DNA from: R-RK-3 sp963834945
GTDB lineage: Bacteria > Pseudomonadota > Alphaproteobacteria > Rhizobiales > Rhodomicrobiaceae
Length of the DNA: 64,000 nt
Direction of reading: 5' to 3'
Assembly: GCA_963834945.1 (NCBI GenBank)
Contig: CAWIDT010000001.1
Span: 620,001-684,000 of the forward strand
The translations under genes and the position numbers were made by a program. Below, in pieces: positions 32,283 to 42,650 of this stretch. The number at the start of each line of letters is the position of its first letter. Within the stretch, counting starts at the first letter, position 1. Under the pieces are notes generated by a model. That model had not been told where the DNA came from. It did no database searches and was given only the letters and a program-made list of their open reading frames with translations.

Positions 32283-32960
32283 CTAGGTCACGGCGATTTT
32301 CCCGCCCATTTCCTGCAAGCCATAGGTGGCGAAGCCTTTTTGCGTGTCCTCGATCTGCGCGTCGCTCAGGATGACCGGCGCGCCGATCGCCAGCGAATAA
32401 TAATATTGCTTGGCGATGGTCTCCAATTCCACCGCTGCCCACATCGCCTTTTCCAGCGTCGGCCCGGTGGCGATCAGGCCGTGATTGGCCAGCAGACAAG
32501 CCGTCCGCCCCTCCAACGCCGCAAGCGCATTGTTGGACAATTCCTTGGTGCCGTAGGTCGCATAATCGGCGCAGCGGACGTTGTTGCCGCCGAACGCCGC
32601 GATCATGTAGTGGCAGGCGGGGATCTCGCGCCGCGCGATCGCCAGCACCGTGGCGAACGTCGCGTGGGTGTGAACTGTCGCGCCGACATCGCGGCGGCTC
32701 TTCATGATGTCGAGATGGAAACGCCATTCGGTCGAAGGCTTCAGCGGGCCTTCCCATTCGCCATATTCGCCCGCGAGCGGCATCGACGCGATCATCTCCG
32801 GTTCGAGAACCTCATAGGCGGTCGCGCTGGGCGTAATCAGCATGCGCTTGCCCAGGCGTGCCGAGATATTGCCCGAGGTGCCCTGATTGAGGCCAAAGGC
32901 GTTCATCCAGCGGCATTTATCGATCATCGCCTGCCGGAGCTGACGTTCCTGCTTGGTCAT
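32283..32960 (-). CDS. Class II aldolase/adducin family (sugar-phosphate aldolase)
   Basis: A 225-aa protein. GLNQGTSGNISARLGKRMLI is the phosphate-binding region, VHTHATFATVLA supplies two zinc His ligands, and ACLLANHGLIATGPTLEKAM supplies the third His. This is the L-fuculose/L-ribulose-phosphate aldolase fold. GGGAGG lies 6 nt before ATG 32960. It is divergent from the SorC regulator, so the aldolase should cleave or epimerise the phosphorylated sugar produced by the neighbouring kinases; the substrate is unknown. Confidence 0.8.
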   Translation of the reverse strand: MTKQERQLRQAMIDKCRWMNAFGLNQGTSGNISARLGKRMLITPSATAYEVLEPEMIASMPLAGEYGEWEGPLKPSTEWRFHLDIMKSRRDVGATVHTHATFATVLAIARREIPACHYMIAAFGGNNVRCADYATYGTKELSNNALAALEGRTACLLANHGLIATGPTLEKAMWAAVELETIAKQYYYSLAIGAPVILSDAQIEDTQKGFATYGLQEMGGKIAVT

Positions 32961-33051
32961 TGCGAGCCTCCCAGATCTTCGGATTGTGCCGCCATTACAC
33001 TCCGGCACCTTTCGCATTGCAGCAACGAATTCGTTTGACTCCGATCCGTAT

Positions 33052-33086
33052 TTGCAAAAAATTGCATGAGTTAGAAAATTTTGCAA
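33052..33086. promoter_or_regulatory. Inverted repeat in the aldolase-SorC divergent promoter
   Basis: TTGCAAAA (33052-33059) and TTTTGCAA (33079-33086) are exact inverse complements; a further TTGCA lies at 33062. They lie in the 136-nt divergent intergenic region. A SorC-family repressor site is the obvious interpretation. Confidence 0.5.
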
Positions 33087-33096
33087 GAGCCTCCGA

Positions 33097-34101
33097 ATGC
33101 CCGATGGTGCGATCAGACCGCCGATGGACGAGGAAGCGACGCTCGCCGCCAGGGCCGCGTGGCTGTACTTCGCCGGCGGACGGACGCAAGGGGAGGTCGC
33201 CGAGGCGCTCAACGTTCCCAGCACCAAGGCGCATCGCCTGATCGCCAGGGCCTCCCGCGACGGGCTGATCCGGGTGTTTGTCGAAGGTCCGATGGCGGGC
33301 TGCATCGCACTGGAGGAGGAACTGAAGCGCTGCTTCCAGCTGGAGCATTGCGAGGTCGTCCCGAATATCGATGACGGCCCATTGCCGCTGCGCACGCTGG
33401 GCATAGCGGGCGCGCGCTTCCTGCGCCTCGCCCTCGACAGCGGCCGTGACGCGGTGATCGCGCTGGGCCATGGCCGCACGTTGGCCGCCTCCATCGACTA
33501 CATGCCGACCACGCCGTGTCCCGGTGTCAGGTTCGTCTCGCTGCTCGGCGGGTTGACGCGCCGCTTTTCCGCCAATCCGTTCGACGTCATTCAGCGGCTG
33601 GCCGAAAAGACCGGCGCGGAAGCCTATCTGCTGCCCATTCCCTTTTTCGCCAATTCCATCGCGGACAAGAAAGTGCTGCTCAGCCAGCTCGGTATCGGCG
33701 AGGTGATCGAAATGGCGGAAGCCGCTTCGCTGCTCATCGTCGGCATCGGCGAGGCGAGCGCGGAAAGCTTCCTGCATATGGGTGGGATGGTCGGCTCGGA
33801 GGAAATCGCGGCCGTGCGCAAGGCCGGCGCGGCGGGCGAAGTGCTCGGCCATTTCTTCACTCTCGACGGCCGCCACATCACTAACGACCTGTCCGACCGC
33901 GCGCTGGCGCCAGACCCGGACCGGCTCAGAGGACGAAGGATCGTGGCCATAGCGGGTGGCACCACCAAGGTGGCCGCCATCCGCGCGATCCTGGCAAGCA
34001 AACTGCTCCATGGCCTCATCACCGACGAAACGACCGCAAGCCAACTCCTCAAGGAGGCGGCCATAAGCAAAGCGGCGAAAAAGAATGGGCACACCGCATA
34101 A
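33097..34101 (+). CDS. SorC-family transcriptional regulator (EryD-like)
   Basis: A 334-aa protein. The N-terminal HTH (AWLYFAGGRTQGEVAEALNV then PSTKAHRLIARASRDGLIRV) and a long sugar-phosphate-binding domain (IALGHGRTLAASIDYMPTTP, LIVGIGEASAESFLHMGGMV, IVAIAGGTTKVAAIRAILAS) match the SorC/DeoR group. ATG 33124 is an alternative start. It heads the transporter operon and is divergent from the aldolase, so a phosphorylated polyol is the probable inducer. Confidence 0.85.
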   Translation: MPDGAIRPPMDEEATLAARAAWLYFAGGRTQGEVAEALNVPSTKAHRLIARASRDGLIRVFVEGPMAGCIALEEELKRCFQLEHCEVVPNIDDGPLPLRTLGIAGARFLRLALDSGRDAVIALGHGRTLAASIDYMPTTPCPGVRFVSLLGGLTRRFSANPFDVIQRLAEKTGAEAYLLPIPFFANSIADKKVLLSQLGIGEVIEMAEAASLLIVGIGEASAESFLHMGGMVGSEEIAAVRKAGAAGEVLGHFFTLDGRHITNDLSDRALAPDPDRLRGRRIVAIAGGTTKVAAIRAILASKLLHGLITDETTASQLLKEAAISKAAKKNGHTA

Positions 34102-34138
34102 TCTGGAGGATGCAACCCACCCTAGGGAGGACACGCGC

Positions 34139-35579
34139 ATGTCGCATAAGGAAAGAGAGCTTTTCGAAGCGTTCGTAGCCGGAAAGCTGAACCGCCGCGA
34201 GTTGTTGGCGGGCGCAGCAAAGCTCGGCATCACCGCTGCCACGGCGGGCATGATGCTGAACATGGCGCAGACAAGCGCCATGGCCGCCGATTTCGACTGG
34301 ATGAAATATAAGGGCAAGAAGCTCAAGCTATTGCTCAACAAGCATCCCTACGTCGACGCGATGGTCGCCGATCTGAATGCCTTTAAAACGTTGACGGGAA
34401 TGGAAGTCGCCTATGACGTTTTCCCGGAGGACGTGTATTTCGACAAGGTGACGGCGGCGCTGTCCTCCTCGTCCAGCGAGTACGACGCCTTCATGACCGG
34501 CGCCTACATGACCTGGACCTATGGTCCGGCGGGCTGGATCACCGACCTCAACGAATATCTGAAGGACCCGGCCAAGACCAACCCGAAATATGCCTGGGAC
34601 GACGTGCTGCCCGGCCTGCGCGCCTCCACCGCCTGGAACGGCGTGCCGGGCGGCGAACTTGGCAGCGCCGACGCCAAGCAATGGTGCGTTCCCTGGGGCT
34701 ACGAGCTGAACAACATCTCCTACAACACGAAGATGTTCGAGAAGGCCAAGGTCACCCCGCCCAAGAACATGGACGAGATGGTCGCCACCGCCGCCAAGCT
34801 CACCAAGGATCTGGGCGGACCTTACGGCGTCGGCGTGCGCGGCTCGCGCTCCTGGGCGACGATCCATCCCGGCTTCCTGTCCGCCTATTCGAACTTCGGC
34901 CAGCGCGATTTCACCGTCTCCGGCGGCAAGCTGAAGGCGGCGATGAACACGCCGGTCTCGAAAGCCTTCCACAAGCAATGGGTGGAGATGATCCAGCAAT
35001 CCGGCCCGAAAAACTGGTCGACCTATACCTGGTATCAGGTCGGCACGGATCTGGGCGCAGGTGCGTCGGCGATGATCTTCGACGCCGACATTCTGGGCTA
35101 CTTCATGAATGGCGGCGACAACAAGGAGAAGGGCAATATCGGCTATGCGCCGTTTGCCGCCAATCCCGCCGCCACCGCGCCCGACGCCCAATGTCTGGAT
35201 CTGGTCGCTGGCCATGTCGAACTTTTCCAAGCAGAAGGATGCCGCCTGGTACTTCATCCAATGGGCGTCATCGGCCGAGCACGATCTGTTCGGCGCGCAA
35301 AAGATGGACTTCGTCAACCCGGTCCGGGCCTCGGTCTGGAAGGACGAGATCTTCCGCAAGCGGATCGATACGTCCTATCCGGGCTATCTGCACCAGCACG
35401 ACGTGTCGGCGCCGGGCGCGAAGATCTACTTCACGCCGCAGCCGCTGTTCTTCGACCTGACCACGCAATGGGCGGAGACGCTGCAAAAGATGGTGGCCAA
35501 GGAAGTGCCGGTCGATGAGGGCCTCGACAATCTGGCGGCCAATATCGACAAGCAGCTCAAGGATGCGGGCCTCGGCTAG
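34139..35579 (+). CDS. ABC transporter sugar-binding protein (one frameshift)
   Basis: About 480 aa. It starts MSHKERELFEAFVAGKLNRR with a twin-arginine-type signal (NRRELLAGAAKLGI, AMAA cleavage). The body is an extracellular solute-binding family 1 fold (VAYDVFPEDVYFDKVTAALS, WCVPWGYELNNISYNT). A base is missing near 35180: the frame must change after ANPAATAPD to give NVWIWSLAMSNFSKQKDAAW and the end at 35579. It captures the polyol/sugar in the periplasm for the two permeases downstream. GGGAGG precedes ATG 34139. Confidence 0.8.
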
Positions 35580-35610
35580 TCGGAAGCGGATAGAGCGGGC
35601 CGCTTATACG

Positions 35611-35773
35611 GCGCCCCTCACCCGGTCGCCATCGGCGCCCGCCCTCTCCCGCAAGGGGAACGCTTGTCGTTCGCCGTAAACGCTCACGAGCGGGGAGAGG
35701 GCAAAAAAAACGACCTCCCTTGCCCTCTCCCCTTGCGGGAGAGGGCTCCCGCCGGAGGCGGGCGGGTGAGGGC
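35611..35773. repeat. Dispersed palindromic intergenic repeat
   Basis: Outer arms CCCTCACCCG and CGGGTGAGGG enclose inner arms of the CCCTCTCCCGCAAGGGG type, making a long compound hairpin. This kind of CCCTCTCCC-rich palindrome is frequent between alphaproteobacterial genes. It separates the binding protein from the permeases and may act as an mRNA stability or attenuation element. Confidence 0.7.
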
Positions 35774-35838
35774 TCGAGCCGCAGCATTTCCGCGTATCTG
35801 CTGTATGATGATCGATCCAACCGATCGACGGAAAAACC

Positions 35839-36774
35839 ATGGCAACCATCGCTGCCGCACCGGACATTGCCTCACCGCCGCGAAGAAAACGGCGCATCGG
35901 CCCCAGGCTGCTGCCTTATCTGCTCAGCCTGCCCGCGCTTTTGGTTTGCGTCGGCATCCTGATCCCGTTCCTGACGGCGGTCTATTATTCCACTTTGCGC
36001 TTCCGGCTGAACCTGCCGGGACTGAAGGGCTTCATCGGCCTCGACAACTACATCAACTTCCTTAGCGACGCCGCCTTCTGGAACACGGTGACGATCTCGC
36101 TTCTGTATGCCGGGCTGACCGTGGGGGTCGAGCTGTGCTTCGGCCTTGGCATCGCGCTGTTGCTGCAGAAGCCGACCCGCTTCAATAATCTGGCCTCGAT
36201 CCTGCTGCTCTTGCCGCTGATGACCGCACCGGCCCTCGCCGCGCTGATGTGGAAGCTGATGACCAATCCCAATTTCGGCATCCTCAGCTATCTCGTCTCG
36301 CTCGTCGGCCTCACCGATTTCCGCTGGGCCTCCGATCCCAGGACCGCGCTCCTGACCGTGCTGCTCGTCGATGTCTGGGTGTACACGCCGTTCATCATGA
36401 TCCTGCTGCTGGCGGGCCTGCGATCGCTGCCCAAGGCGCCGTTCGAGGCGGCAGCGCTTGACGGCGTGCCGCGCAGCTTCGTCTTTTTCCGCATCACGCT
36501 GCCGATGCTGATGCCCTACATCATCACCGCCGCGCTGTTCCGGTTGCTCGATTCGCTCCAGCAATTCGACATCATCTATTCGATGACGCAAGGCGGACCC
36601 GGCGACACGCTGATGGTGTTCCAGGTGCAGTCCTATCTGGAGTTCTTCCAATACACCAATGTCGGGCGATCGGCGGCGCTGTTGATGGTGCTTTGGGCGA
36701 TCACCTACGCCATCTCGAACGTCTTCATCAAACAATGGCTGAAGCTGCGTCAGCGCACACACGGCATGGCTTGA
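35839..36774 (+). CDS. ABC sugar permease, MalF-type
   Basis: A 311-aa protein with six membrane segments. The cytoplasmic EAA loop reads APFEAAALDGVPRSFVFFRI then TLPML, which docks with the ATPases. It is intact. With the next permease it forms the channel of a carbohydrate ABC importer (CUT1 class). Confidence 0.85.
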   Translation: MATIAAAPDIASPPRRKRRIGPRLLPYLLSLPALLVCVGILIPFLTAVYYSTLRFRLNLPGLKGFIGLDNYINFLSDAAFWNTVTISLLYAGLTVGVELCFGLGIALLLQKPTRFNNLASILLLLPLMTAPALAALMWKLMTNPNFGILSYLVSLVGLTDFRWASDPRTALLTVLLVDVWVYTPFIMILLLAGLRSLPKAPFEAAALDGVPRSFVFFRITLPMLMPYIITAALFRLLDSLQQFDIIYSMTQGGPGDTLMVFQVQSYLEFFQYTNVGRSAALLMVLWAITYAISNVFIKQWLKLRQRTHGMA

Positions 36775-36840
36775 GGATCTGCGATGCGCCAAATCGAGCG
36801 TCCAAAACCCGTGATTATGGCAAGTGGACACAGCTTTTTT

Positions 36841-36920
36841 CGCAATCCCCGCGAAGGCGGGGATCCAGTCTACACGGTGAGCGCGCGGGATGCTGGATCC
36901 CCGCCTTTGCGGGGATTGCG
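36841..36920. repeat. Inverted-repeat intergenic element (28-bp arms)
   Basis: Arms at 36841-36868 and 36893-36920 are near-perfect inverse complements with cores GCAATCCCCGC, GCGGGGATCCAG and their reverse. Such GGGGATCC palindromes are dispersed in many alphaproteobacterial genomes. It lies between the two permease genes. Confidence 0.75.
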
Positions 36921-36934
36921 GCGGGGGCATTCCG

Positions 36935-37793
36935 ATGGATCATAGCTCGACGCTGGAAAAGACGCTGCGCGGCATCGCCATCACGCTGGTGCTGCTGTTC
37001 TTCCTGTTCCCGATCTTCTGGATCTTGCCTGATGTCGCTGCAGACCAACGCGACCATCCTGAGGATCCCGCCCAGCATCGTCTTCGAGCCGACTCTCACC
37101 AATTACAAGGCGCTGCTCACCGGCACGCTGGAGACGACCGCCGGCAATCTCGACATCGCCTTCATGCGCAATCTCGGCAATAGCGTGATCCTGTCGCTGT
37201 CGGCGGTGGTGCTGTCGCTGGTGCTCGGCGTTCCCGCCGCCTACGCCTTTGCGCGCTTTCAGTTCCGGCTAGGCGAGAACATCGCCTTCACGCTGCTGTC
37301 CTTCCGCTTCGCGCCGCCGCTGCTGGTGCTTTTGCCGCTCAGCCTTTACTTCAAGGCACTCGGCCTCACCAACACCTATTTCGGGCTGGTCTGGGTCTAT
37401 CAGCTCATCTGCCTGCCGCTGATCCTGTGGATCGTGCGCGGCTATTTCGAGGACATCAGCCCCGACATCGAACACGCCTATCGGCTGGCGGGCAATTCCT
37501 GGTGGCAGACCTTCCGCAAGATCGCCATTCCGCTGGCGCGGCCGGGCATCGCGGCGGCCGGGCTGCTCGCCTTCATCTTCGCCTGGAACAACTTCATCTT
37601 CGCGCTGATCCTGGCATCGGCCGACAAGCAGCCGGTGACGGTCGGCGCGCTGGCCTTCGTCACCGCGTCGGGCATCCAATACGGCCAGATCGCCGCCGCG
37701 ATCGTGCTCTCGATCACGCCGACCTTGCTGCTGGCGCTCTATGCGCAGCGCTATCTGGTCGAGGGCCTGTCGCTCGGCGCGGTGAAGGGATGA
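36935..37793 (+). CDS. ABC sugar permease, MalG-type (one frameshift)
   Basis: About 286 aa. It starts MDHSSTLEKTLRGIAITLVL with the first helix. An extra C near 37030 must be removed to pass from FPIFWIL to MSLQTNATILRIPPSIVFEP. The EAA-like loop is DIEHAYRLAGNSWWQTFRKI then AIPLARPGI. The stop overlaps the next start (ATGA at 37790), showing a coupled operon. Confidence 0.8.
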
Positions 37794-38893
37794 CGGACAT
37801 GGCATTCCTGGAAATCTCGTCGCTGGCCAAATCCTATCGCCGGGACGCCGTGCTCTCCGATATCTCACTGCGCGCCAATGCGGGCGAGATCATCGTGGTG
37901 TTCGGCCCGTCGGGGACCGGCAAGACGGTGCTCTTGCGGCTGATCGCGGGGCTTGAGGAGCCGAGCGGCGGCAGCATCGCCATCGACGGCCGCGACATGG
38001 GCGACGTGCCCCCGGAGGCGCGCGGCATCGGCATGGCCTTCCAGAATTTCGCGCTGTTCCCGCACATGACCGCATTTGAGAACATCGCCAGTCCGCTGCG
38101 CGCATCGGGCGCCAATGGCGGGATCAAGGCGGGCGTCGACAAGGTCGCGCGGCTTCTCAAGATCGACCATGTTCTGAGCCATGCTCCGCGCGAATTGTCC
38201 AACGGCCAGAAGCAGCGCACTTCGCTCGCCCGGGCGCTGGCCGCCTCCCCCAAGCTGCTGCTGCTCGATGATCCCTTGCGCAATGTCGATGCCAAGCTGC
38301 GCTTCGAGATGCGGCTCGAATTGCCCAAGCTGCTGCGCCAGTTCGGCTCGGCCGTGCTCTATGTGACGCAGGACTACAAGGAGGCCATGGCGCTCGCCGA
38401 CCGCATCGCCGTGCTGCAGGACGGCGCATTCGTGCAGGTTGCGACCCCCGAGGAGATCTACACACATCCGCACTCGCTGAGCGTGGCGCGGCTGTTCGGC
38501 GATCCCGCCATCAACAGCGCCGACAGCCGGATCGAGAGCGACAGCGACGGCGTGATGGTGGTGCTGGCCGGGGCCAGAATTCCCCTCGATCCCGCCTACC
38601 GCGTCCATCGGGGCCGCGCCGTGACCGTCGGCATCCGGCCGGAAGCCGTCACCATTGCTGATGGCCCCGGCGCTCTTTCCGCCGTGGTCGAAGCGGTGAC
38701 GCCGCTCAACGAACGCACCGTCCTGCTGCTCAAGGCGCCGAGCGGCTGGGAGTTTCTCGCCTCGCTCCCCTCCTCCGGCGCGGCGATACCGGAGGCCGGC
38801 AGCCAGGTTGATATCGACGTCCTGGCCGCCGGCCTCCATCTTTTCGACCGGGAGACCGGCCAGCGTCTTCGGCCGGCTGACGGGGTGAAATGA
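37790..38893 (+). CDS. ABC transporter ATPase 1, degenerate catalytic site
   Basis: A 367-aa MalK/UgpC-like ATPase with a C-terminal TOBE domain. Walker A is GPSGTGKT, the Q-loop MAFQNFALFPHMT, and the signature LSNGQKQR. Walker B reads LLLLDDPLRNVD, with Asp where the catalytic Glu normally stands, and the switch reads YVTQDYKEAM, with Gln where the His normally stands. It is intact in frame. These changes suggest a weak or inactive hydrolysis site that works as a heterodimer with the second ATPase. Confidence 0.85.
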   Translation: MTDMAFLEISSLAKSYRRDAVLSDISLRANAGEIIVVFGPSGTGKTVLLRLIAGLEEPSGGSIAIDGRDMGDVPPEARGIGMAFQNFALFPHMTAFENIASPLRASGANGGIKAGVDKVARLLKIDHVLSHAPRELSNGQKQRTSLARALAASPKLLLLDDPLRNVDAKLRFEMRLELPKLLRQFGSAVLYVTQDYKEAMALADRIAVLQDGAFVQVATPEEIYTHPHSLSVARLFGDPAINSADSRIESDSDGVMVVLAGARIPLDPAYRVHRGRAVTVGIRPEAVTIADGPGALSAVVEAVTPLNERTVLLLKAPSGWEFLASLPSSGAAIPEAGSQVDIDVLAAGLHLFDRETGQRLRPADGVK

Positions 38894-40026
38894 TGGCCAG
38901 CTCGAACTCAGGCTCGAACATGTCGATAAGGTCTACCGGTCGCGAGGCAAACCGCCGGTCAGGCGCGGTGAAGGATCTCAGCCTCGACATCCAGCCCGGC
39001 GAAATCGTCGCGCTGCTCGGCTCGTCCGGCTGCGGCAAGACTTCGACGCTGCGCATGATCGCCGGCTTCGAGGATGTCACCGCCGGCACGATCCGCCTCG
39101 ACGGGACCGCCATCCACGATCTGCCGCCCGCCAGACGCGGCGTCGCCATGGCCTTCGAGGCCTATTCGCTCTATCCGCCGCTGACCATCCGCGAGAACAT
39201 CGATTTCGCGCTGAAATCGGCGCGGCATGCTCGGCGTCAGAGCGTAAACAACGCGTCGATGAAGTGGCCGAGCTTTTGGAAATCACTGACATCCTCGGCA
39301 AATATCCCAGCTTCGTCTCCGGCGGACAGCAGCAGCGTGCCGGCCTCGGCCGGGCGTTGGTGCGCGACGCGAAGCTGTGGCTGCTCGACGAGCCGATGGG
39401 GCAGCTCGAACCGCAGCTCCGTGCCATGCTGCGCGGCCGCATCAAGCATTTTCTGCGCAGCCACGCCAATACCACCATTCTCGTCACTCACGACCAGACC
39501 GAGGCCAACGCTCTCGCCGACCGCATCGCCGTCATGGAGGACGGCGTCCTCCAGCAATATGCGACGCCCGCCGAGCTGAAGGACCGGCCCGCCAACCTGT
39601 TCGTCGGGGCCTTTATCGGCGAGCCGCCGATGAACCTCCTGACCACACGCATCGCCGGACGCGACGGCAGCATCGGCTTCGTGCTCGATGAGGGCGGCAC
39701 CACGCTTGCCTTTCCCGAAACCGACATCGCCGCGCCGGTCCGGGAGCGGCTGCGGGCGCTCGGCAAGGTGACGCTCGGCGTGCGCCCGCACGCGCTGCGC
39801 ATCGGCGAAGGGCCGATCAAGGCGCGTGTCTCATCCTGCCAGTGGCTCGGCGACCAGACGCACGTCGCCGCCGAGCTGGGCGCGATGACGGTCGTCTCGG
39901 TCTCGCACGAGCATCTGCGCGCGCCCACCGGAGCCGGACATCGCCCTGTCGATCCGGCCCGCCGACCTGCATCTGTTCGACAGCGAGACCGGCCGCGCCA
40001 TCGCACATGGGGGGCAGCTCGCATGA
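38890..40026 (+). CDS. ABC transporter ATPase 2, catalytic partner (several frameshifts)
   Basis: About 378 aa when joined. The natural N-terminus (LEHVDKVYRSRGKPPV) lies in a neighbouring frame between two shifts before GAVKDLSLDIQPGEIVALLG. A shift near 39235 leads from LKSARHARRQ to KQRVDEVAELLEITDILGKY, and another near 39920 leads to EPDIALSIRPADLHLFDSET and TGA at 40026. Walker A GSSGCGKT, signature VSGGQQQR, Walker B WLLDEP and switch VTHDQTEA are complete; the Q-loop has Glu (MAFEAYSLYP). It starts inside the ATPase 1 stop. Confidence 0.75.
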
Positions 40027-41595
40027 CCCCGGATCTGATTGTGGGCATCGATGCCGGCACCTCGGTGATCAAGGCGGTCGCCTTCACCCTCAGCGGCGAG
40101 CAGCTTGCCGTCGCCGCGCTGCCCAACGTCTATGACACGCTCGCCGGTGCCGGCGTCGAACAGGACATGGCGCGCACCTGGACCGATACCGCCGCGACCT
40201 TACGGCTGCTCGGCGAGGCAGTGCCGGATCTGGCGCGCCGCACGCTCGCGCTCGCCGTGACCGGCCAAGGCGACGGCACTTGGCTGATCGATGCCGAAGG
40301 CGAGCCGGTCGCGCCCGCCTGGCTGTGGCTGGATGCCCGCGCCGCGCGGATCACGGAAGATTTCGTCGCCGGCCCCGCCTATCGCAACCACTATCTGCGC
40401 ACCGGCACGGGCGTGAATGCCTGCCAGCAAAGCGTCCAGCTCGCCTGGCTGCGGCGCAACCGCCCGGACGTGATCGCCAAGGCCGCGAGCGCCCATCACT
40501 GCAAGGACTGGCTCTATTTCAAGCTGACCGGCGACCGCGTGACCGACCTTTCGGAGGCCAATTTCACCTTCGGCTCCTACGTCACCCGCAGTTACGCGCC
40601 CGGCATTCTGGCCGCGCTCGGTGCCGGCGATTGCGAGCGCCTGCTGCCGCGCATCGTCGACGGCACGCGCGAGGCGGCCTCGCTCGCGCCATCGGCCGCC
40701 CGCGAGACGGGACTGCTGAGCGGAACGCCGGTCGTGCTCGGCGCCGTCGACGTCCTCTGTTCGGCGCTGGGGGGCGGGCTGTACGACGCTTCCGGCGAAG
40801 CGGGCTGCACCATCATCGGCTCGACCGGCATGCACATGCGGCTGGCAACATCGCCCGAGTGATGTCAGGCTCAACGCCGAGTGCAGCGGCTATACGATGC
40901 CGTTTCCGGCGCCGGGAATGTCGGCGCAGATGCAGTCGAACATGGCGGCGACGCTGAACATCGACTGGCTGCTCGATCTGGCCTGCGATATCCTGGCGAG
41001 CCAAGGCGTGACGCGCTCCCGCCGCGACCTGCTCGCCGGGCTCGACGACCGCATTCTTAGCCGCCCGCCCTGCCGGCTGCTGTTCCATCCCTATATTTCG
41101 CGCGCCGGCGAACGCGGCCCGTTCTTCGACTGCGCGGCGCGGGCGCAATTCACCGGCCTGGAATCCGGCATGGGCTATTCCGACCTGATGCGCGCCGTCT
41201 TCGAGGGGCTCTGCCATGCGGCGCGCGATTGCTATTCCGTGATGGGGGACATTCCCGCCGAAGTCCGGCTTGCAGGCGGCGCGGCGCGCTCCAAGGCGCT
41301 GACGCAGATGCTGGCCGGAGCGCTCGGCACTCCCGTGCGTCGCGGCGGACGCGAGGAAGCCGGTGCGGCGGGAGCCGCGATCATGGCCGCCATGCAGCAG
41401 GGCGTCTATCCCGACATCGCCGCCGCGACGGCCGAATGGGTCGACCCGCTGCTTGGCGAGCGGGTGACGCCCGATGCGCAGCTTGCCGCCGCATTCGACC
41501 GCAGTTTCCCGGTCTACCTCGAAACGCGGCAGGCCATGCGGCCGATCTGGCGCGCGCTGCAATCGGCGCGGCAGGAGGCCGGCGATGACGCATAA
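40023..41595 (+). CDS. eryA: FGGY polyol kinase, erythritol kinase-like (one frameshift)
   Basis: About 524 aa. IVGIDAGTSVIKAVAF is the ATPase phosphate-1 motif. LAVTGQGDGTWLID, WLWLDARAARIT, HHCKDWLYFKLTGDRVTDLS and LAGGAARSKALTQMLAGALG follow the EryA/AI-2 kinase pattern. The open frame ends at 40860 and continues one frame over (NAECSGYTMPFPAPGMSAQM, NMAATLNIDWLLDLACDILA), so one indel is present. ATG overlaps the ATPase stop (ATGA). It phosphorylates the imported polyol; erythritol is the best guess, but other tetritols or pentitols are possible. Confidence 0.75.
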
Positions 41596-42631
41596 GATCG
41601 CCATCATCGGCGATTTCTTCATGACATCGGCCATCTTCGAGGCTGCGATTCGCGCCGCCTGCCCCGATGCCGATCTCGACATTGCGAGCCATGATCTGCC
41701 CTGGCCCGACGAGCCGATGGAGCACGGCTATGCCCGCGCCGGCCTGGACGGGCTGAAGGAATATATGGGCACCCCGGACGAAGTGGTGGCGCTGACGGGC
41801 GATGCCGAGCTGCTGGTGACGCATCTGGCGCCGCTCTCGGCCGGGATCATGGAGCGCCTGCCGGCGCTTGCGCTTCGTCGCCGTCTCGCGCGGCGGGCCG
41901 GTGAATATCGACATGGCCGCCGCCCGCGAGCGAGGCATTCTCGTCGTCAACACGCCGGGCCGCAACGCTTCGGCGGTGGCCGAATTCGCCATCGGCGCGA
42001 TCATCGCCGAGACGCGCAACATCACGCGCGGCCACGATGCGCTGCGCGAGGGCAACTGGCGCGGCGATCTCTACCGCGCCGACCGCGACGGGCCGCGAAT
42101 TGTCGGAAATGACCATCGGCGTCATCGGCTATGGCGCGATCGGCACGCAGGTCGTGCGGCTGCTGCGGGCGTTCGGCAGCCGCGTCCTGGTCGCCGACCC
42201 CTATGTCCAGCTCTCCGCCGCCGACCGCAATGACGGCGTCGAGCATGTCGCCCTGGACAAGCTGCTCGCCGAGGCCGATGTCGTGACGCTGCATCCGCGC
42301 GTCACCGCCGAGACGGCGCAGCATGATCGACGCCGAGGCGCTGGCGCGCATGAAACCCGGCGCAACGCTCGTCAATACGGCGCGCGGTCCGCTGGTCGAT
42401 TACGACGCGCTCTACGACGCGCTGGCCTCCGGCCATCTCGGCGGCGCGATGCTGGAGACCTTCGCCGTCGAGCCGGTCGCCGCCCGACTGGCCGCTCCTG
42501 CGCCTGCCGAATGTCACGCTCACCCCGCATATCGCCGGCTCCTCGCTCAAAACCGTCACCCACGCCGCCGCTCTCGCCGCCGAGGAAGTGCGCCGCTATC
42601 TGGCGGGCGAGCCGCCGCGCAACCCGTGCTG
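41585..42631 (+). CDS. NAD-dependent 2-hydroxyacid dehydrogenase (multiple frameshifts)
   Basis: About 348 aa when joined over shifts near 41865, 42098, 42318 and 42487. Segments in order: MTHKIAIIGDFFMTSAIFEA; NIDMAAARERGILVVNTPGR; the dinucleotide fold TIGVIGYGAIGTQVVRLLRA; LARMKPGATLVNTARGPLVD; and LRLPNVTLTPHIAGSS with the catalytic His, ending at 42631. It overlaps the kinase by 11 nt. It probably oxidises or reduces a hydroxy-acid or related intermediate of the polyol pathway. Four breaks in 1 kb mean either poor sequence or a pseudogene. Confidence 0.65.
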
Positions 42632-42650
42632 ATAAGGGGCGGCCCGCGCC

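Noticed and set aside
38077..38105. Possible target of array spacer 1
   Set aside because: Only about 12 nt of similarity was seen near 38086, which is expected by chance.
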